From: Fibrobacter sp.
Lineage (GTDB): Bacteria; Fibrobacterota; Fibrobacteria; Fibrobacterales; Fibrobacteraceae
Assembly: GCA_024398845.1 (NCBI GenBank)
Contig: JAKSIM010000030.1
Span: 1-33,887, forward strand
Length of the DNA: 33,887 nt
Reading direction: 5' to 3'
Shown: positions 15,709-23,220 of the stretch, piece after piece
How positions within the stretch are numbered: position 1 is the stretch's first letter
Layout of the letters: the number at the start of each line of letters is the position of its first letter
Program-made: the position numbers and the translations under genes
Notes under the pieces: generated by a model
The model's input: only the letters and a program-made list of their open reading frames with translations
The model's database searches: none
Told to the model about the DNA's origin: nothing

Positions 15709-17550
15709 ATGTTAGTATCGAATATTCTTTTTGTTGTTGCTGGCTTGCTGCTTGGCCTCACATTCCAAGGGGGAATGTTCCTTTTTTTAATTCCTGTTGC
15801 AGGTGTTGCCGCTGCTCTAGGTTATATGAACCTGCCTCGTGTACCTGGTGGCAAAACGGCTACGATTCCAGTTATTTCTAATGCAGTGCGCGCTACGGGC
15901 ATTACGCCGTCCATTTCTCCAGATATTCGCAATTCCATTAAGGATGATGCGACCGAATACAATGAGCCGAATTCAACACTTCGCGTGAATCAGTTTTGGG
16001 CTCGTACTAACGCCGATGTCAATAAGGCGACCGACGACCTTTTGCAGGGCTTAAAACGCATTATTCCGAACGCGTATTCTTTGGTGGTATTTTCTCCGCT
16101 TACGAATTTTAGGGAATGGGGTATTCGCTCGTTTTGCAGCGACCCGAATGCGCACCTCGCGACCGATGTCAAGATAACCGAAAATTCCGGCTTGGTGAGT
16201 CAATTGTTCCGCCCCGAAGTGAATCGCTTGCTTGAAGGCGATTTGATGGGTGGCAAAACGTTGCTTTATTACATTGACAATCCGATGATCAAGTCTTTGG
16301 TCGCAGTCCCGATACTTGACCGCGAAAAAAATCGTATTGGAGCCATTGTCGTTGATTCCCTGTACCCGAACGCCTTTACGCAGGTGACGGCTCAGGCTTT
16401 GACGTATATTGCGAGCAACCTTTATACGCTCTCGTTCAAGAGCTTTGCCTCGACCAAGAACTACATTGCTCAGCAGCAGTTTAGCGTGCTGTACAATTAC
16501 CAGCATAAGTTCTTCCAAACGATGTCCGTCAAGGATATTTACCGTCAGATTTTTGAATACATCAAAGAAAATATTCCGTTTGACCGTATGATGATTCTTG
16601 CGCTCGATAAGCAAGATGCGAATTCTACTCGTAAGGATCGTGGCGGTAGCATTGTTTGCGTGGATGGTATTGATTCGGAGCAGTTCTCCGGTAAAAAGTT
16701 TACGCTTTCCGATAAGGGCCTTGCCGTTTTGGCTTTGCTCAAGAATCGTCCGGTAGAACGTATGTTCTCTTCGAACATGAACATGTACGTGCCTCGTATT
16801 GATAATAACGAAAAACGCAATATGGATATTCGCCAGTTGTTTGTGATGCCTATTGCAACAGAGAACAATGCGGAACAAGCGGAACTTGCCATTTGCCTAG
16901 AAAGCCGTACTCCGGGCCGTTACACCGAACACGAAATGGAACTTTTGAAGGCCTTTGCTGGTGTTGCCGGTTTTGCCTATGCACGCGCCTGCCAGTTTGA
17001 ACAAGGCAAGGACCTTGCTTCTCGTGATGGTCTTACAGGCCTTATAAACCATCGCACGCTTCACGAAACGCTTCGTACCGAGAAGGTTCGCGCGAATCGC
17101 CAGCAGTACAATATTGGCGTGCTCATGATGGACATTGACCACTTTAAGAATGTGAACGACACCTATGGTCACCCGATTGGTGACGTGGTTATCAAGGGCA
17201 TTGCTGGCGCTATCAGTGGTGAAATCCGCAAGGAAATCGACGTGGTCGCACGCTATGGCGGTGAAGAATTTGTTGTGGGTCTCATTGATACGACTCCAGA
17301 GGGCATGCTTGAGACTGCGGAACGTATTCGTGCGGCTGTGGGTAAATTGGAATTTGATGTCCACCAGGCTGCACCTCTTCGCGTAACGGTAAGTATTGGT
17401 GCATTCCTTGTGTCTCCGGAATTCCACGATATGAAGAAGGCGGTAAATAACGCTGACCAGGCGCTCTACAAGGCGAAGGAAGGCGGTCGTAATCAGGTAA
17501 TCCAATATACCGTCCTCGAAGAACCCGTTGCAAGCGAAAAAGAAGCGTAG
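15709..17550 (+). CDS. GAF-GGDEF protein, probable diguanylate cyclase
   Basis: About 613 residues from ATG 15709 (GAAGG 7-8 bases upstream; the in-frame GTG 15703 is less likely). Two short hydrophobic helices at the N-terminus (about 1-38) anchor it. They are followed by a GAF-like domain (about 85-235, with VAVPILDREKNRIGAIVVDS), a second GAF-like domain (about 270-430) and a GGDEF domain (about 435-600) with DGLTGLINHRTL, MDIDHFKNVNDTYGH and an intact GGEEF active site (517-521). Such proteins condense two GTP into cyclic di-GMP. The inhibitory RxxD I-site is degenerate: the position that should be Arg is Lys (KEID, five residues before GGEEF). It starts 10 bases after lptG and ends 6 bases before a transporter gene, so it is co-transcribed with LPS export genes. 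Confidence 0.9.
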   Translation: MLVSNILFVVAGLLLGLTFQGGMFLFLIPVAGVAAALGYMNLPRVPGGKTATIPVISNAVRATGITPSISPDIRNSIKDDATEYNEPNSTLRVNQFWARTNADVNKATDDLLQGLKRIIPNAYSLVVFSPLTNFREWGIRSFCSDPNAHLATDVKITENSGLVSQLFRPEVNRLLEGDLMGGKTLLYYIDNPMIKSLVAVPILDREKNRIGAIVVDSLYPNAFTQVTAQALTYIASNLYTLSFKSFASTKNYIAQQQFSVLYNYQHKFFQTMSVKDIYRQIFEYIKENIPFDRMMILALDKQDANSTRKDRGGSIVCVDGIDSEQFSGKKFTLSDKGLAVLALLKNRPVERMFSSNMNMYVPRIDNNEKRNMDIRQLFVMPIATENNAEQAELAICLESRTPGRYTEHEMELLKAFAGVAGFAYARACQFEQGKDLASRDGLTGLINHRTLHETLRTEKVRANRQQYNIGVLMMDIDHFKNVNDTYGHPIGDVVIKGIAGAISGEIRKEIDVVARYGGEEFVVGLIDTTPEGMLETAERIRAAVGKLEFDVHQAAPLRVTVSIGAFLVSPEFHDMKKAVNNADQALYKAKEGGRNQVIQYTVLEEPVASEKEA

Positions 17551-17556
17551 TCCCGG

Positions 17557-19032
17557 ATGTTTACCTTTGTCGATTGGATTGTTCTTGTGGCGTACCTCTT
17601 GGTATCGCTGTTGATTGGCCTTTGGGTTTCCCGCGGTAACAAGAACCTCAAGGAATACATGTTCGGTGGCGGCGCCATGCCTTGGGTCGCCGTGGGCATT
17701 AGTCTCATTGCGACATCCGTGAGTGCGACGACGTTCCTCGGCGCTCCTGCCGACGTCTACGGCGACGACATGACGTTCCTCATGTTCCAAATCGGCGCTC
17801 TCTTCTCCATTGTCGTGGTGGGCTTCGTGTTTATCCCGCGTTTCCGTACGGCGGGCATCAACAGTGCGTACGAACTTTTCGAGCGCCGCTTTGGCTCCAA
17901 GGCTGTGCGCCGCCTTGCCGCGGTCTTCTACTGCCTGCATCTTCTGCTTCGTACGGGCATCCTGCTTTACGCTCCGTCATTAGTCCTTGCGCAAATCCTT
18001 CATGTGGATCTCAAGGTCGCAATCATCGTCTCTGCTGCGGTAGCCATTTTCTACACCTGGTTTGGCGGCATCAAGGCCGTCATTTGGACAGATGTGATGC
18101 AGTTCTGCGTGTTCTTTGGCGGTGGCATTTTGGTGCTTATCCTCATTTCGCATGCGGTGGGTGGCTTCGGCGAAATGGCGGCCCTCGCGAGCGAAGCTGG
18201 CAAGACCCGCTGGTGGAATCCGTCGATGGACATTGCCGACGCCCGCACGCTTATTTCGGCGGGCTTTGCTTACGCCATCCTTGAAATCGCTATCCGCGGT
18301 TGTGACCAGCAGTTTGTGCAGCGTTACCTCAGCTGCAAGGACGTGAAGGCCGCGAATCGTTCCAGCATCCTCTCTATGGTGCTTGGCTGCGCTGTTTCCA
18401 TCGTGTTCTATTGGGTGGGCGCCGCTCTCTTTGTGTATTACAAGATTTCGCATGTCGCCTCCCTTCCCGAAGGCCTTGGCCAGAACGACGTGTTCCCTTA
18501 CTTTATCGTAAACGGACTTCCGGTGGGTATTACGGGCCTTATCGTCGCTGCCATTTGTGCCGCCGCCATGAGTAGCCTTTCTGGCGCCATCAACAGCCTC
18601 AGCAATACTTCCGAGCACGACTTTCTCGGCTGGAAGGAGGACGAGGGCATTGGCGGCCTCAAGCGCGCTAAAATCTGGACGGTCGTCTGGGGCGTTTTGG
18701 GGGTGTTCTTCGCGCTCTTCGCTGCAACGCAGCAGGGGAGTCTCCTCAAGAACGCTCTCTTCTTCACGGGGCTTTTCACGGGACCGCTCCTTGGCATGTT
18801 CATTCTCGCGTTTTTCGTGAAGAATTTGCGCCCGTGGGCGGTGGTTGTCTCGGTGCTTTGTGGCATGGCGAGCCTCGTGCTTATCCAGGGAATTCCCGCC
18901 TTTGGCGTGCCTGCCCCGCTTGGCGGCATTTTCAGCTGGCCCTGGATGCCCTTTATCAGCATGACGACCACGATACTTGTCGCGATTGTCATTCGCTTTG
19001 CGATTGGGCTTGTCTCCAAATTCAAAAAATAG
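17557..19032 (+). CDS. Sodium:solute symporter family protein
   Basis: 491 residues with about 13 predicted membrane helices, the length and fold of the SSS family. Conserved features are the N-terminal VDWIVLVAYLLVSLLIGLWVSR helix, GGGAMPWVAVGISLIATSVSATTF with the unwound TM1 region, and a central GCDQQFVQRYLSCKD segment typical of the family. SSS members couple Na+ entry to uptake of sugars, amino acids, nucleosides or vitamins; the substrate here is not evident. The start is 6 bases after the cyclase gene stop, and no strong Shine-Dalgarno is visible. It appears to be the last gene of the lptF operon; a small hairpin (CCATG/CATGG near 19060-19080) follows. Confidence 0.88.
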   Translation: MFTFVDWIVLVAYLLVSLLIGLWVSRGNKNLKEYMFGGGAMPWVAVGISLIATSVSATTFLGAPADVYGDDMTFLMFQIGALFSIVVVGFVFIPRFRTAGINSAYELFERRFGSKAVRRLAAVFYCLHLLLRTGILLYAPSLVLAQILHVDLKVAIIVSAAVAIFYTWFGGIKAVIWTDVMQFCVFFGGGILVLILISHAVGGFGEMAALASEAGKTRWWNPSMDIADARTLISAGFAYAILEIAIRGCDQQFVQRYLSCKDVKAANRSSILSMVLGCAVSIVFYWVGAALFVYYKISHVASLPEGLGQNDVFPYFIVNGLPVGITGLIVAAICAAAMSSLSGAINSLSNTSEHDFLGWKEDEGIGGLKRAKIWTVVWGVLGVFFALFAATQQGSLLKNALFFTGLFTGPLLGMFILAFFVKNLRPWAVVVSVLCGMASLVLIQGIPAFGVPAPLGGIFSWPWMPFISMTTTILVAIVIRFAIGLVSKFKK

Positions 19033-19106
19033 TACGTTGTAAATAACGCGTTGGTGCGTCGCCTTCCCATGCTTGACATGGTGTGAGGCTAGCTAAAGGA
19101 GTTTCT

Positions 19107-19880
19107 ATGTCCAAACGTTTTCTCTCCGTTGCTTTGATTGCCGTTTCGGCCTTCGCATTCTCTGCTTGCGATTGCTGCAATAAGGCGTCCTCGGCTGCTC
19201 CTGTTGCGGTTGTTTCTGCCGCTGGTGAATCTGTTATCCCAAAGGTGGAACTTGCGGGTTATAAGTCCCAAAAGTTCGAGGCGAACCAGTTCATCGCAAG
19301 TTTTTCCGTAGAACTTCGCGATGCAAGTAAGGATGGCGTTTACAAAAAGCTTGCCGATCGCCGTTCCAGGATTTTTGACGCCGTGAAGAGTCTCGACATT
19401 GCTGAATCGAACATTGAGCAGAATAGCGTCTCTCTTACTAAGGACTGGACGTATCGTGATGGAGACCGCAAACTTGTGGGTTATGTCGCCCGCCAGCATT
19501 TTTTTGTGAAAATGGATTCCCGCAAGGACGCCGCAATGCTCACGCAAATGCTCTCCGTAGAGCCTGACGTGGAAATCTACCCGACCACTTCGACGCTCGC
19601 GAATGAGGATTCCCTACGGGGTGTGATTATTGAAGCCGCCGTGAAGGACGGCATGGACAAGGCCGAGCACTATGCTACAGGCGCAGGCCTCAAGCTTGGC
19701 CGCGTTCTTTATATCGGTGGAGAAGGGGAGGGAATGATTCCTTCCGGACATCGTTCGCATCTGCGCGGGAAAATGCTTCTCGCTTCCAACGGCATGGATG
19801 GCGCCGCTCCCGATGAAACCGCCATTGCCGATTCCGTCGAAATCAGCGCTAACGTCCGCCTCACTATAGAACTCAGGTAA
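19107..19880 (+). CDS. SIMPL-domain (DUF541) lipoprotein
   Basis: 257 residues from ATG 19107, with AAAGGAG at 19095-19101 upstream. The signal peptide ends FSAC (Cys21), directly followed by DCC, giving three Cys near the mature N-terminus. The remainder matches the SIMPL/DUF541 family: strands with ANQFIASFSVELRD, the SLDIAESNIEQNSVSL segment, YVARQHFFVKM, and a C-terminal VEISANVRLTIEL strand. SIMPL proteins are periplasmic or envelope-associated; some are linked to stress or to oligomeric ring assembly, but no general function is established. Its last 8 bases overlap the end of the convergent oxidoreductase gene. Confidence 0.8.
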   Translation: MSKRFLSVALIAVSAFAFSACDCCNKASSAAPVAVVSAAGESVIPKVELAGYKSQKFEANQFIASFSVELRDASKDGVYKKLADRRSRIFDAVKSLDIAESNIEQNSVSLTKDWTYRDGDRKLVGYVARQHFFVKMDSRKDAAMLTQMLSVEPDVEIYPTTSTLANEDSLRGVIIEAAVKDGMDKAEHYATGAGLKLGRVLYIGGEGEGMIPSGHRSHLRGKMLLASNGMDGAAPDETAIADSVEISANVRLTIELR

Positions 19881-20400
19881 GTTCCATCAGCCGTTTTTCG
19901 TAGACGCTTGCCATGCGGGCGAGCGTTTTTTCGTCAGGGGTCCCGCTGCATCCGTAAAAGCCGAGCGGTTTTTTCCATATCATGCCGGCGGCGTTCGCAG
20001 TCATTTCGAACGGGCGAAGCATTTCTTCGGCGGTGTATCGGTTTAGACCTTCGTGGCTGTAATGTTCTTCGGCGGCACCTGCAGTAAATACGACCATGAC
20101 AGGCAAATTCTTTACAAAGTTGTCTGCGCTATAAACGATGGGGCTTAGCACCTGGTCTTGCCAGTCGCGCAAACTTGCGGGACTATTGTACCAGTAAATG
20201 GGAAATTGCCATACAATTGCTTTTGATTGTCTTAATATTGTAGTTTCTTTTTCGATGTCGAAATAACCATTGATCCTGTTTTTGTCAAGGGAATGTACGC
20301 AAAAAAGTTCATTTTTTTTGTGAATATCTGCTAAATAATTGTTGAATATGGAGTTATCTAAATTTGGATGCGAAATGAGTATGGTTGTTTTTAAAGGCAT
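19873..20400 (-). CDS. Flavodoxin-fold NAD(P)H-dependent oxidoreductase (KefF/MdaB-like)
   Basis: 175 residues, the usual size of the family. N-terminal strand TTILISHPNLDNS forms the FMN phosphate loop, followed by the family motif IVWQFPIYWYNSPASLRDWQDQVL and VVFTAGAAEEHYSHEG, as in KefF/MdaB quinone reductases. These enzymes reduce quinones or other electrophiles using NAD(P)H and FMN in the cytoplasm. ATG 20400 has no clear Shine-Dalgarno. It is divergent from the nrdD locus and overlaps the SIMPL gene end-to-end by 8 bases. Codon use is more AT-rich in the first 60 codons than in neighbours. Confidence 0.8.
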   Translation of the reverse strand: MPLKTTILISHPNLDNSIFNNYLADIHKKNELFCVHSLDKNRINGYFDIEKETTILRQSKAIVWQFPIYWYNSPASLRDWQDQVLSPIVYSADNFVKNLPVMVVFTAGAAEEHYSHEGLNRYTAEEMLRPFEMTANAAGMIWKKPLGFYGCSGTPDEKTLARMASVYEKRLMELT

Positions 20401-20437
20401 AATTTGAATTGTTGATAAGTTTCTGTGAGTCTTTGCA

Positions 20438-20468
20438 CAATATTACAAAAAAATTATAATAAAATCAA
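20438..20468 (-). promoter_or_regulatory. Candidate promoter of the flavodoxin-fold oxidoreductase
   Basis: On the minus strand TTGA (20468-20465), 19 bases, then TAATATTG (20445-20438), a one-mismatch TAnnTTTG. The leader to ATG 20400 would be about 31 nt. Confidence 0.4.
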
Positions 20469-20496
20469 AAAAGTTTTCATTTTACCAAAACTTTTT
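20468..20496. repeat. Perfect 10-bp AT-rich inverted repeat upstream of nrdD
   Basis: AAAAAGTTTT at 20468-20477 and AAAACTTTTT at 20487-20496 are perfect complements around a 9-base spacer. It lies between the divergent oxidoreductase promoter and the first NrdR box, where an upstream regulator of nrdD could bind. It is too AT-rich to be a strong RNA hairpin. Confidence 0.5.
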
Positions 20497-20505
20497 ATTA
20501 TCTTA

Positions 20506-20521
20506 TGACTATATCTAGTGG
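20506..20521 (+). promoter_or_regulatory. NrdR box 1
   Basis: TGACTATATCTAGTGG matches 12 of 16 positions of the NrdR consensus ACACWATATATWGTGT, including the CTATAT and TAGTG cores. It directly follows a possible promoter element (TATCTTAT, 20499-20506), so bound NrdR would block initiation. NrdR is the dATP/ATP-sensing repressor of ribonucleotide reductase genes. Confidence 0.75.
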
Positions 20522-20538
20522 GTCACTCCCCCGTTATT

Positions 20539-20554
20539 CCACAAGATATAGTAA
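20539..20554 (+). promoter_or_regulatory. NrdR box 2
   Basis: CCACAAGATATAGTAA matches 12 of 16 consensus positions and lies 33 bp (about three helical turns) from box 1, the tandem arrangement expected for cooperative NrdR binding. It is 66 bp upstream of the nrdD start codon. Confidence 0.75.
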
Positions 20555-20620
20555 TTCTGGGTGTTTTGGCTGAAAAAGTCATTTTTGAGAGCCTTGCACT
20601 GGATAGAAGGATCAAACTGG

Positions 20621-22951
20621 ATGATTTTTACCGTTAAAAAGCGTGACGGCCGCGAAATGCCGTTTAACATTGAGAAGATTTCTGATGCCATTATCAAGGC
20701 TTTTAGAGCTTCTGGAGAATTAAGCGAACAAATTAAAGCTTCTCAGGACCAGCTGGATCTTTTGGGTCATGAGGACTTGCTTACCAGCACCGCCCTCAAG
20801 GTTTCCGCTTACGCTGTGGGTCGCCTTGAAGCCGAAGGCAAAAATAAACCCGATATCGAAGAAATTCAGGATGCCGTCGAAAAGGCTTTGACGGAATGTG
20901 GCTATGGTGTGACCGCCAAGAGCTACATCCTTTATCGTGCCGAACGTACCCGCGTTCGTGAAGTCAACACACGCCTCATGCACACGCTTCGTGATATTAC
21001 GTTCAGTTCTGCTAAGGAATCTGACCTCAAGCGCGAAAATGCAAATATCGATGGTGATACCGCCATGGGTACCATGCTCAAGTATGGTAGCGAATCCGCC
21101 AAGCATTTCTATACGATGATGATGCTCAAGCCGGAACACAGCCGCGCCCACATGGAAGGCGATATCCATATTCATGATTTGGATTTCTATTCCCTTACCA
21201 TGACCTGCTGCCAAATTGACTTGATTAAGTTGTTCAAAAACGGCTTCAATACGGGGCATGGTCACCTTCGCGAACCGAAGGACATCCGCAGCTACGCTGC
21301 CCTTGCCGCTATTGCTATTCAGTCCAACCAAAACGACCAACATGGTGGCCAGTCTGTACCGAACTTTGACTACGCCATGGCCGATGGTGTTCGTATTACT
21401 TACCGCAAGGCTTATCTCTCTAACATGGTAAAGGCTCTTATGCTCTTTACGGGTAAGGATGAGGAAGAAATCTTGCCGTTGGTTAAGAAACTTCACGCCG
21501 AAATGGCCGAGATGGGCATGGTTGCGACGCTTGTCCCGAACGAAAAGTTCGTGGAAGCCGAAGCCCGTGAACTTTCCAAGACTTACGAAATCGAGATGGT
21601 GATGAAGTCTCAGAAGTTTGCCGAAAAGCAGGCTTTTGAAGAAACGGACAAGGCCACGTTCCAGGCTATGGAAGCCTTTGTTCACAATTTGAACTCCATG
21701 CACAGCCGCGCCGGTGCCCAGACTCCGTTCTCCAGCATCAACTACGGCATGTGCACCGAACCGGAAGCCCAGCTTGTGATGAAGAACCTCCTTCTCACAA
21801 CGGAAGAAGGTCTCGGCGGTGGTGAAACGGCTATTTTCCCGATTCAGATTTTCCGCGTCAAGGAAGGTGTCAACCTCAATCCGGGCGACCCGAACTACGA
21901 CTTGTTCAAGCTCGCTTGCCGCGTGAGTGCCAAGCGACTTTTCCCGAACTTCAGCTTCCAGGATGCTCCGTACAATCTGCAGTACTACAAGCCGGGCCAT
22001 CCGGAAACCGAAATTTCTTACATGGGTTGCCGTACCCGCGTCATTGGCAACAATTACGACCCGAGTCGCGAAATCTCTTACGGCCGTGGCAACCTGAGTT
22101 TCACTTCCATTAACCTTCCGCGTATTGCTATCAAGATGAAGTCCGTGGACTTGTTCTTCAAGGAACTTGACCGTATGCTTCAATTGGTGAGCGACCAGCT
22201 CATGGAACGCTTTGCGGTGCAGAGCAAGCGCAAGGTGAAGAACTTCCCGTTCCTCATGGGGCAGGGCGTGTGGATTGATTCCGATAAGCTCGGCTGGGAA
22301 GACACGGTGGGCGAGGTCATCAAGCATGGTACGCTTTCCATCGGTTTCATCGGCCTTGCGGAAACCTTGGTGATGCTTACCGGCAAGCACCACGGTGAAT
22401 CCGAAGCCTCCCAGGAACTCGGCCTCAAGATTATCAGCCACATGCGTGAATTCTGCGACAAGGAATCCAAGCGCCTTGGCCTCAACTTCAGCTTGCTTGC
22501 CACTCCGGCCGAAGGCCTTTCTGGTCGCTTCGTCCGTATGGACAAGAAGAAGTTCGGTAATATCCCGGGTGTGACCGATCGTGATTACTACACCAACTCG
22601 TTCCACGTGCCGGTGTACTACAAGATTTCGGCCTTCAAGAAACTTTCTCTTGAAGCTCCGTATCATGCCCTTACCAATGCGGGCCATATTAGCTATGTTG
22701 AACTTGATGGCGACCCGAGCCAGAACCTCGAAGCCTTTGAGAAGATTGTTCACCACATGGCAAAGGTCGGTATCGGCTATGGTTCCATTAACCACCCGGT
22801 GGACCGCGACCCGGTCTGCGGCTTTGTAGGCGTTATTGGTGATGTTTGCCCTCGTTGCGGACGTAGCGAAGGTCATGCCATCTCGCTCGAAAAGATTGAA
22901 GAACTTCGCAAGAAGTTCCCGGGAATGCCTGCCTTCCGCGGTATCAGATAA
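20621..22951 (+). CDS. nrdD: Anaerobic ribonucleoside-triphosphate reductase, large part lacking the glycyl-radical tail
   Basis: 776 residues from ATG 20621 (MIFTVKKRDG, the usual start of an ATP-cone domain; AAGG 10 bases upstream). The N-terminal ATP-cone (about 1-105) senses ATP/dATP. The catalytic barrel shows HMEGDIHIHDLDFY (177-190), TCCQIDL with Cys196/197, the NQNDQHGGQS loop (236-245) and SSINYGMC with Cys378, in the region of the thiyl-radical cysteine. Near the end is NHPVDRDPVCG then CPRCG, a probable zinc site with three Cys (733, 743, 746) rather than four. Class III enzymes make dNTPs from NTPs using a glycyl radical. Here the chain stops (TAA 22949-22951) before that glycine, which is encoded by the next small ORF. 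Regulated by the two NrdR boxes upstream. Confidence 0.92.
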   Translation: MIFTVKKRDGREMPFNIEKISDAIIKAFRASGELSEQIKASQDQLDLLGHEDLLTSTALKVSAYAVGRLEAEGKNKPDIEEIQDAVEKALTECGYGVTAKSYILYRAERTRVREVNTRLMHTLRDITFSSAKESDLKRENANIDGDTAMGTMLKYGSESAKHFYTMMMLKPEHSRAHMEGDIHIHDLDFYSLTMTCCQIDLIKLFKNGFNTGHGHLREPKDIRSYAALAAIAIQSNQNDQHGGQSVPNFDYAMADGVRITYRKAYLSNMVKALMLFTGKDEEEILPLVKKLHAEMAEMGMVATLVPNEKFVEAEARELSKTYEIEMVMKSQKFAEKQAFEETDKATFQAMEAFVHNLNSMHSRAGAQTPFSSINYGMCTEPEAQLVMKNLLLTTEEGLGGGETAIFPIQIFRVKEGVNLNPGDPNYDLFKLACRVSAKRLFPNFSFQDAPYNLQYYKPGHPETEISYMGCRTRVIGNNYDPSREISYGRGNLSFTSINLPRIAIKMKSVDLFFKELDRMLQLVSDQLMERFAVQSKRKVKNFPFLMGQGVWIDSDKLGWEDTVGEVIKHGTLSIGFIGLAETLVMLTGKHHGESEASQELGLKIISHMREFCDKESKRLGLNFSLLATPAEGLSGRFVRMDKKKFGNIPGVTDRDYYTNSFHVPVYYKISAFKKLSLEAPYHALTNAGHISYVELDGDPSQNLEAFEKIVHHMAKVGIGYGSINHPVDRDPVCGFVGVIGDVCPRCGRSEGHAISLEKIEELRKKFPGMPAFRGIR

Positions 22952-22975
22952 GTTTTAATCAAGGAGCAAAGTAAA

Positions 22976-23122
22976 ATGTCAGAAAAAGAAAAATCTCAAT
23001 ATGGCGAGGGCGTAGGTTTTGAACGCATCCGCCGCATCACCGGTTATCTCGTGGGTACAATCGACCGCTTCAACAATGCAAAGCGCGCCGAAGTGAACGA
23101 TCGCGTAAAGCACGGTGTATAA
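22976..23122 (+). CDS. Separate glycyl-radical domain of NrdD (48 residues)
   Basis: A 48-residue ORF whose residues 9-48 match the C-terminal glycyl-radical tail of class III ribonucleotide reductases: YGEGVGFERI, then RRITGYLVG with candidate radical site Gly23, then DRFNNAKRAEVNDRVKHG. It has its own Shine-Dalgarno, AAGGAG at 22961-22966, 9 bases before the ATG, and a fresh start MSEKEKSQ. It is in the same frame as nrdD, separated by one TAA and eight codons. It contains no Cys, so it does not supply a missing zinc ligand. Expected role: dock into NrdD and be activated by the NrdG radical-SAM protein. Stand-alone glycyl-radical modules are known for pyruvate formate-lyase (GrcA/YfiD), but those back up an intact enzyme. 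Readthrough or sequence error are alternatives. Confidence 0.88.
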   Translation: MSEKEKSQYGEGVGFERIRRITGYLVGTIDRFNNAKRAEVNDRVKHGV

Positions 23123-23127
23123 TAGAG

Positions 23128-23162
23128 CTGGTGACCTGGGTGAAACTTGCCCAGATCACTAG
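23128..23162 (+). other. Long hairpin between the glycyl-radical ORF and its terminator
   Basis: Bases 23128-23140 pair with 23150-23162 over 13 positions with one G-U pair and one C-A mismatch, around a 9-nt loop. No T-run follows directly; it lies 5 bases ahead of the true terminator. It may protect the 3' end of the nrdD transcript or act with the terminator as a tandem structure. Confidence 0.7.
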
Positions 23163-23166
23163 AGTC

Positions 23167-23196
23167 ATGGCGGCCTAGAGCCGCCATCTCTTTTTT
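23167..23196 (+). terminator. Intrinsic terminator between nrdD locus and nrdG
   Basis: An 8-bp stem ATGGCGGC/GCCGCCAT (23167-23174 and 23180-23187), 5-nt loop, then CTCTTTTTT. It ends only 24 bases before the nrdG start codon, so nrdG is either read through at reduced level or uses a promoter lying within this short stretch. Confidence 0.88.
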
Positions 23197-23220
23197 CAAA
23201 ATTACCAACTAGATTAAATT

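Noticed and set aside
16897..17940. 347-codon minus-strand open frame across the GGDEF and symporter genes
   Set aside because: It spans two well-supported plus-strand genes and has no domain or Shine-Dalgarno.
19873..19880. Tail-to-tail overlap of the SIMPL and oxidoreductase genes as an antisense control device
   Set aside because: An 8-bp overlap of convergent genes is common in compact genomes, and no terminator or other structure is present there.
20720..22876. 718-codon open frame antisense to nrdD
   Set aside because: nrdD on the other strand is unmistakable. The antisense reading has no recognisable motif and reflects codon bias.
22952..22975. A frameshift explaining the nrdD split
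   Set aside because: The two ORFs are in the same frame and separated by a stop codon and in-frame linker, so a frameshift cannot be the cause; only a nonsense change or a true split can.
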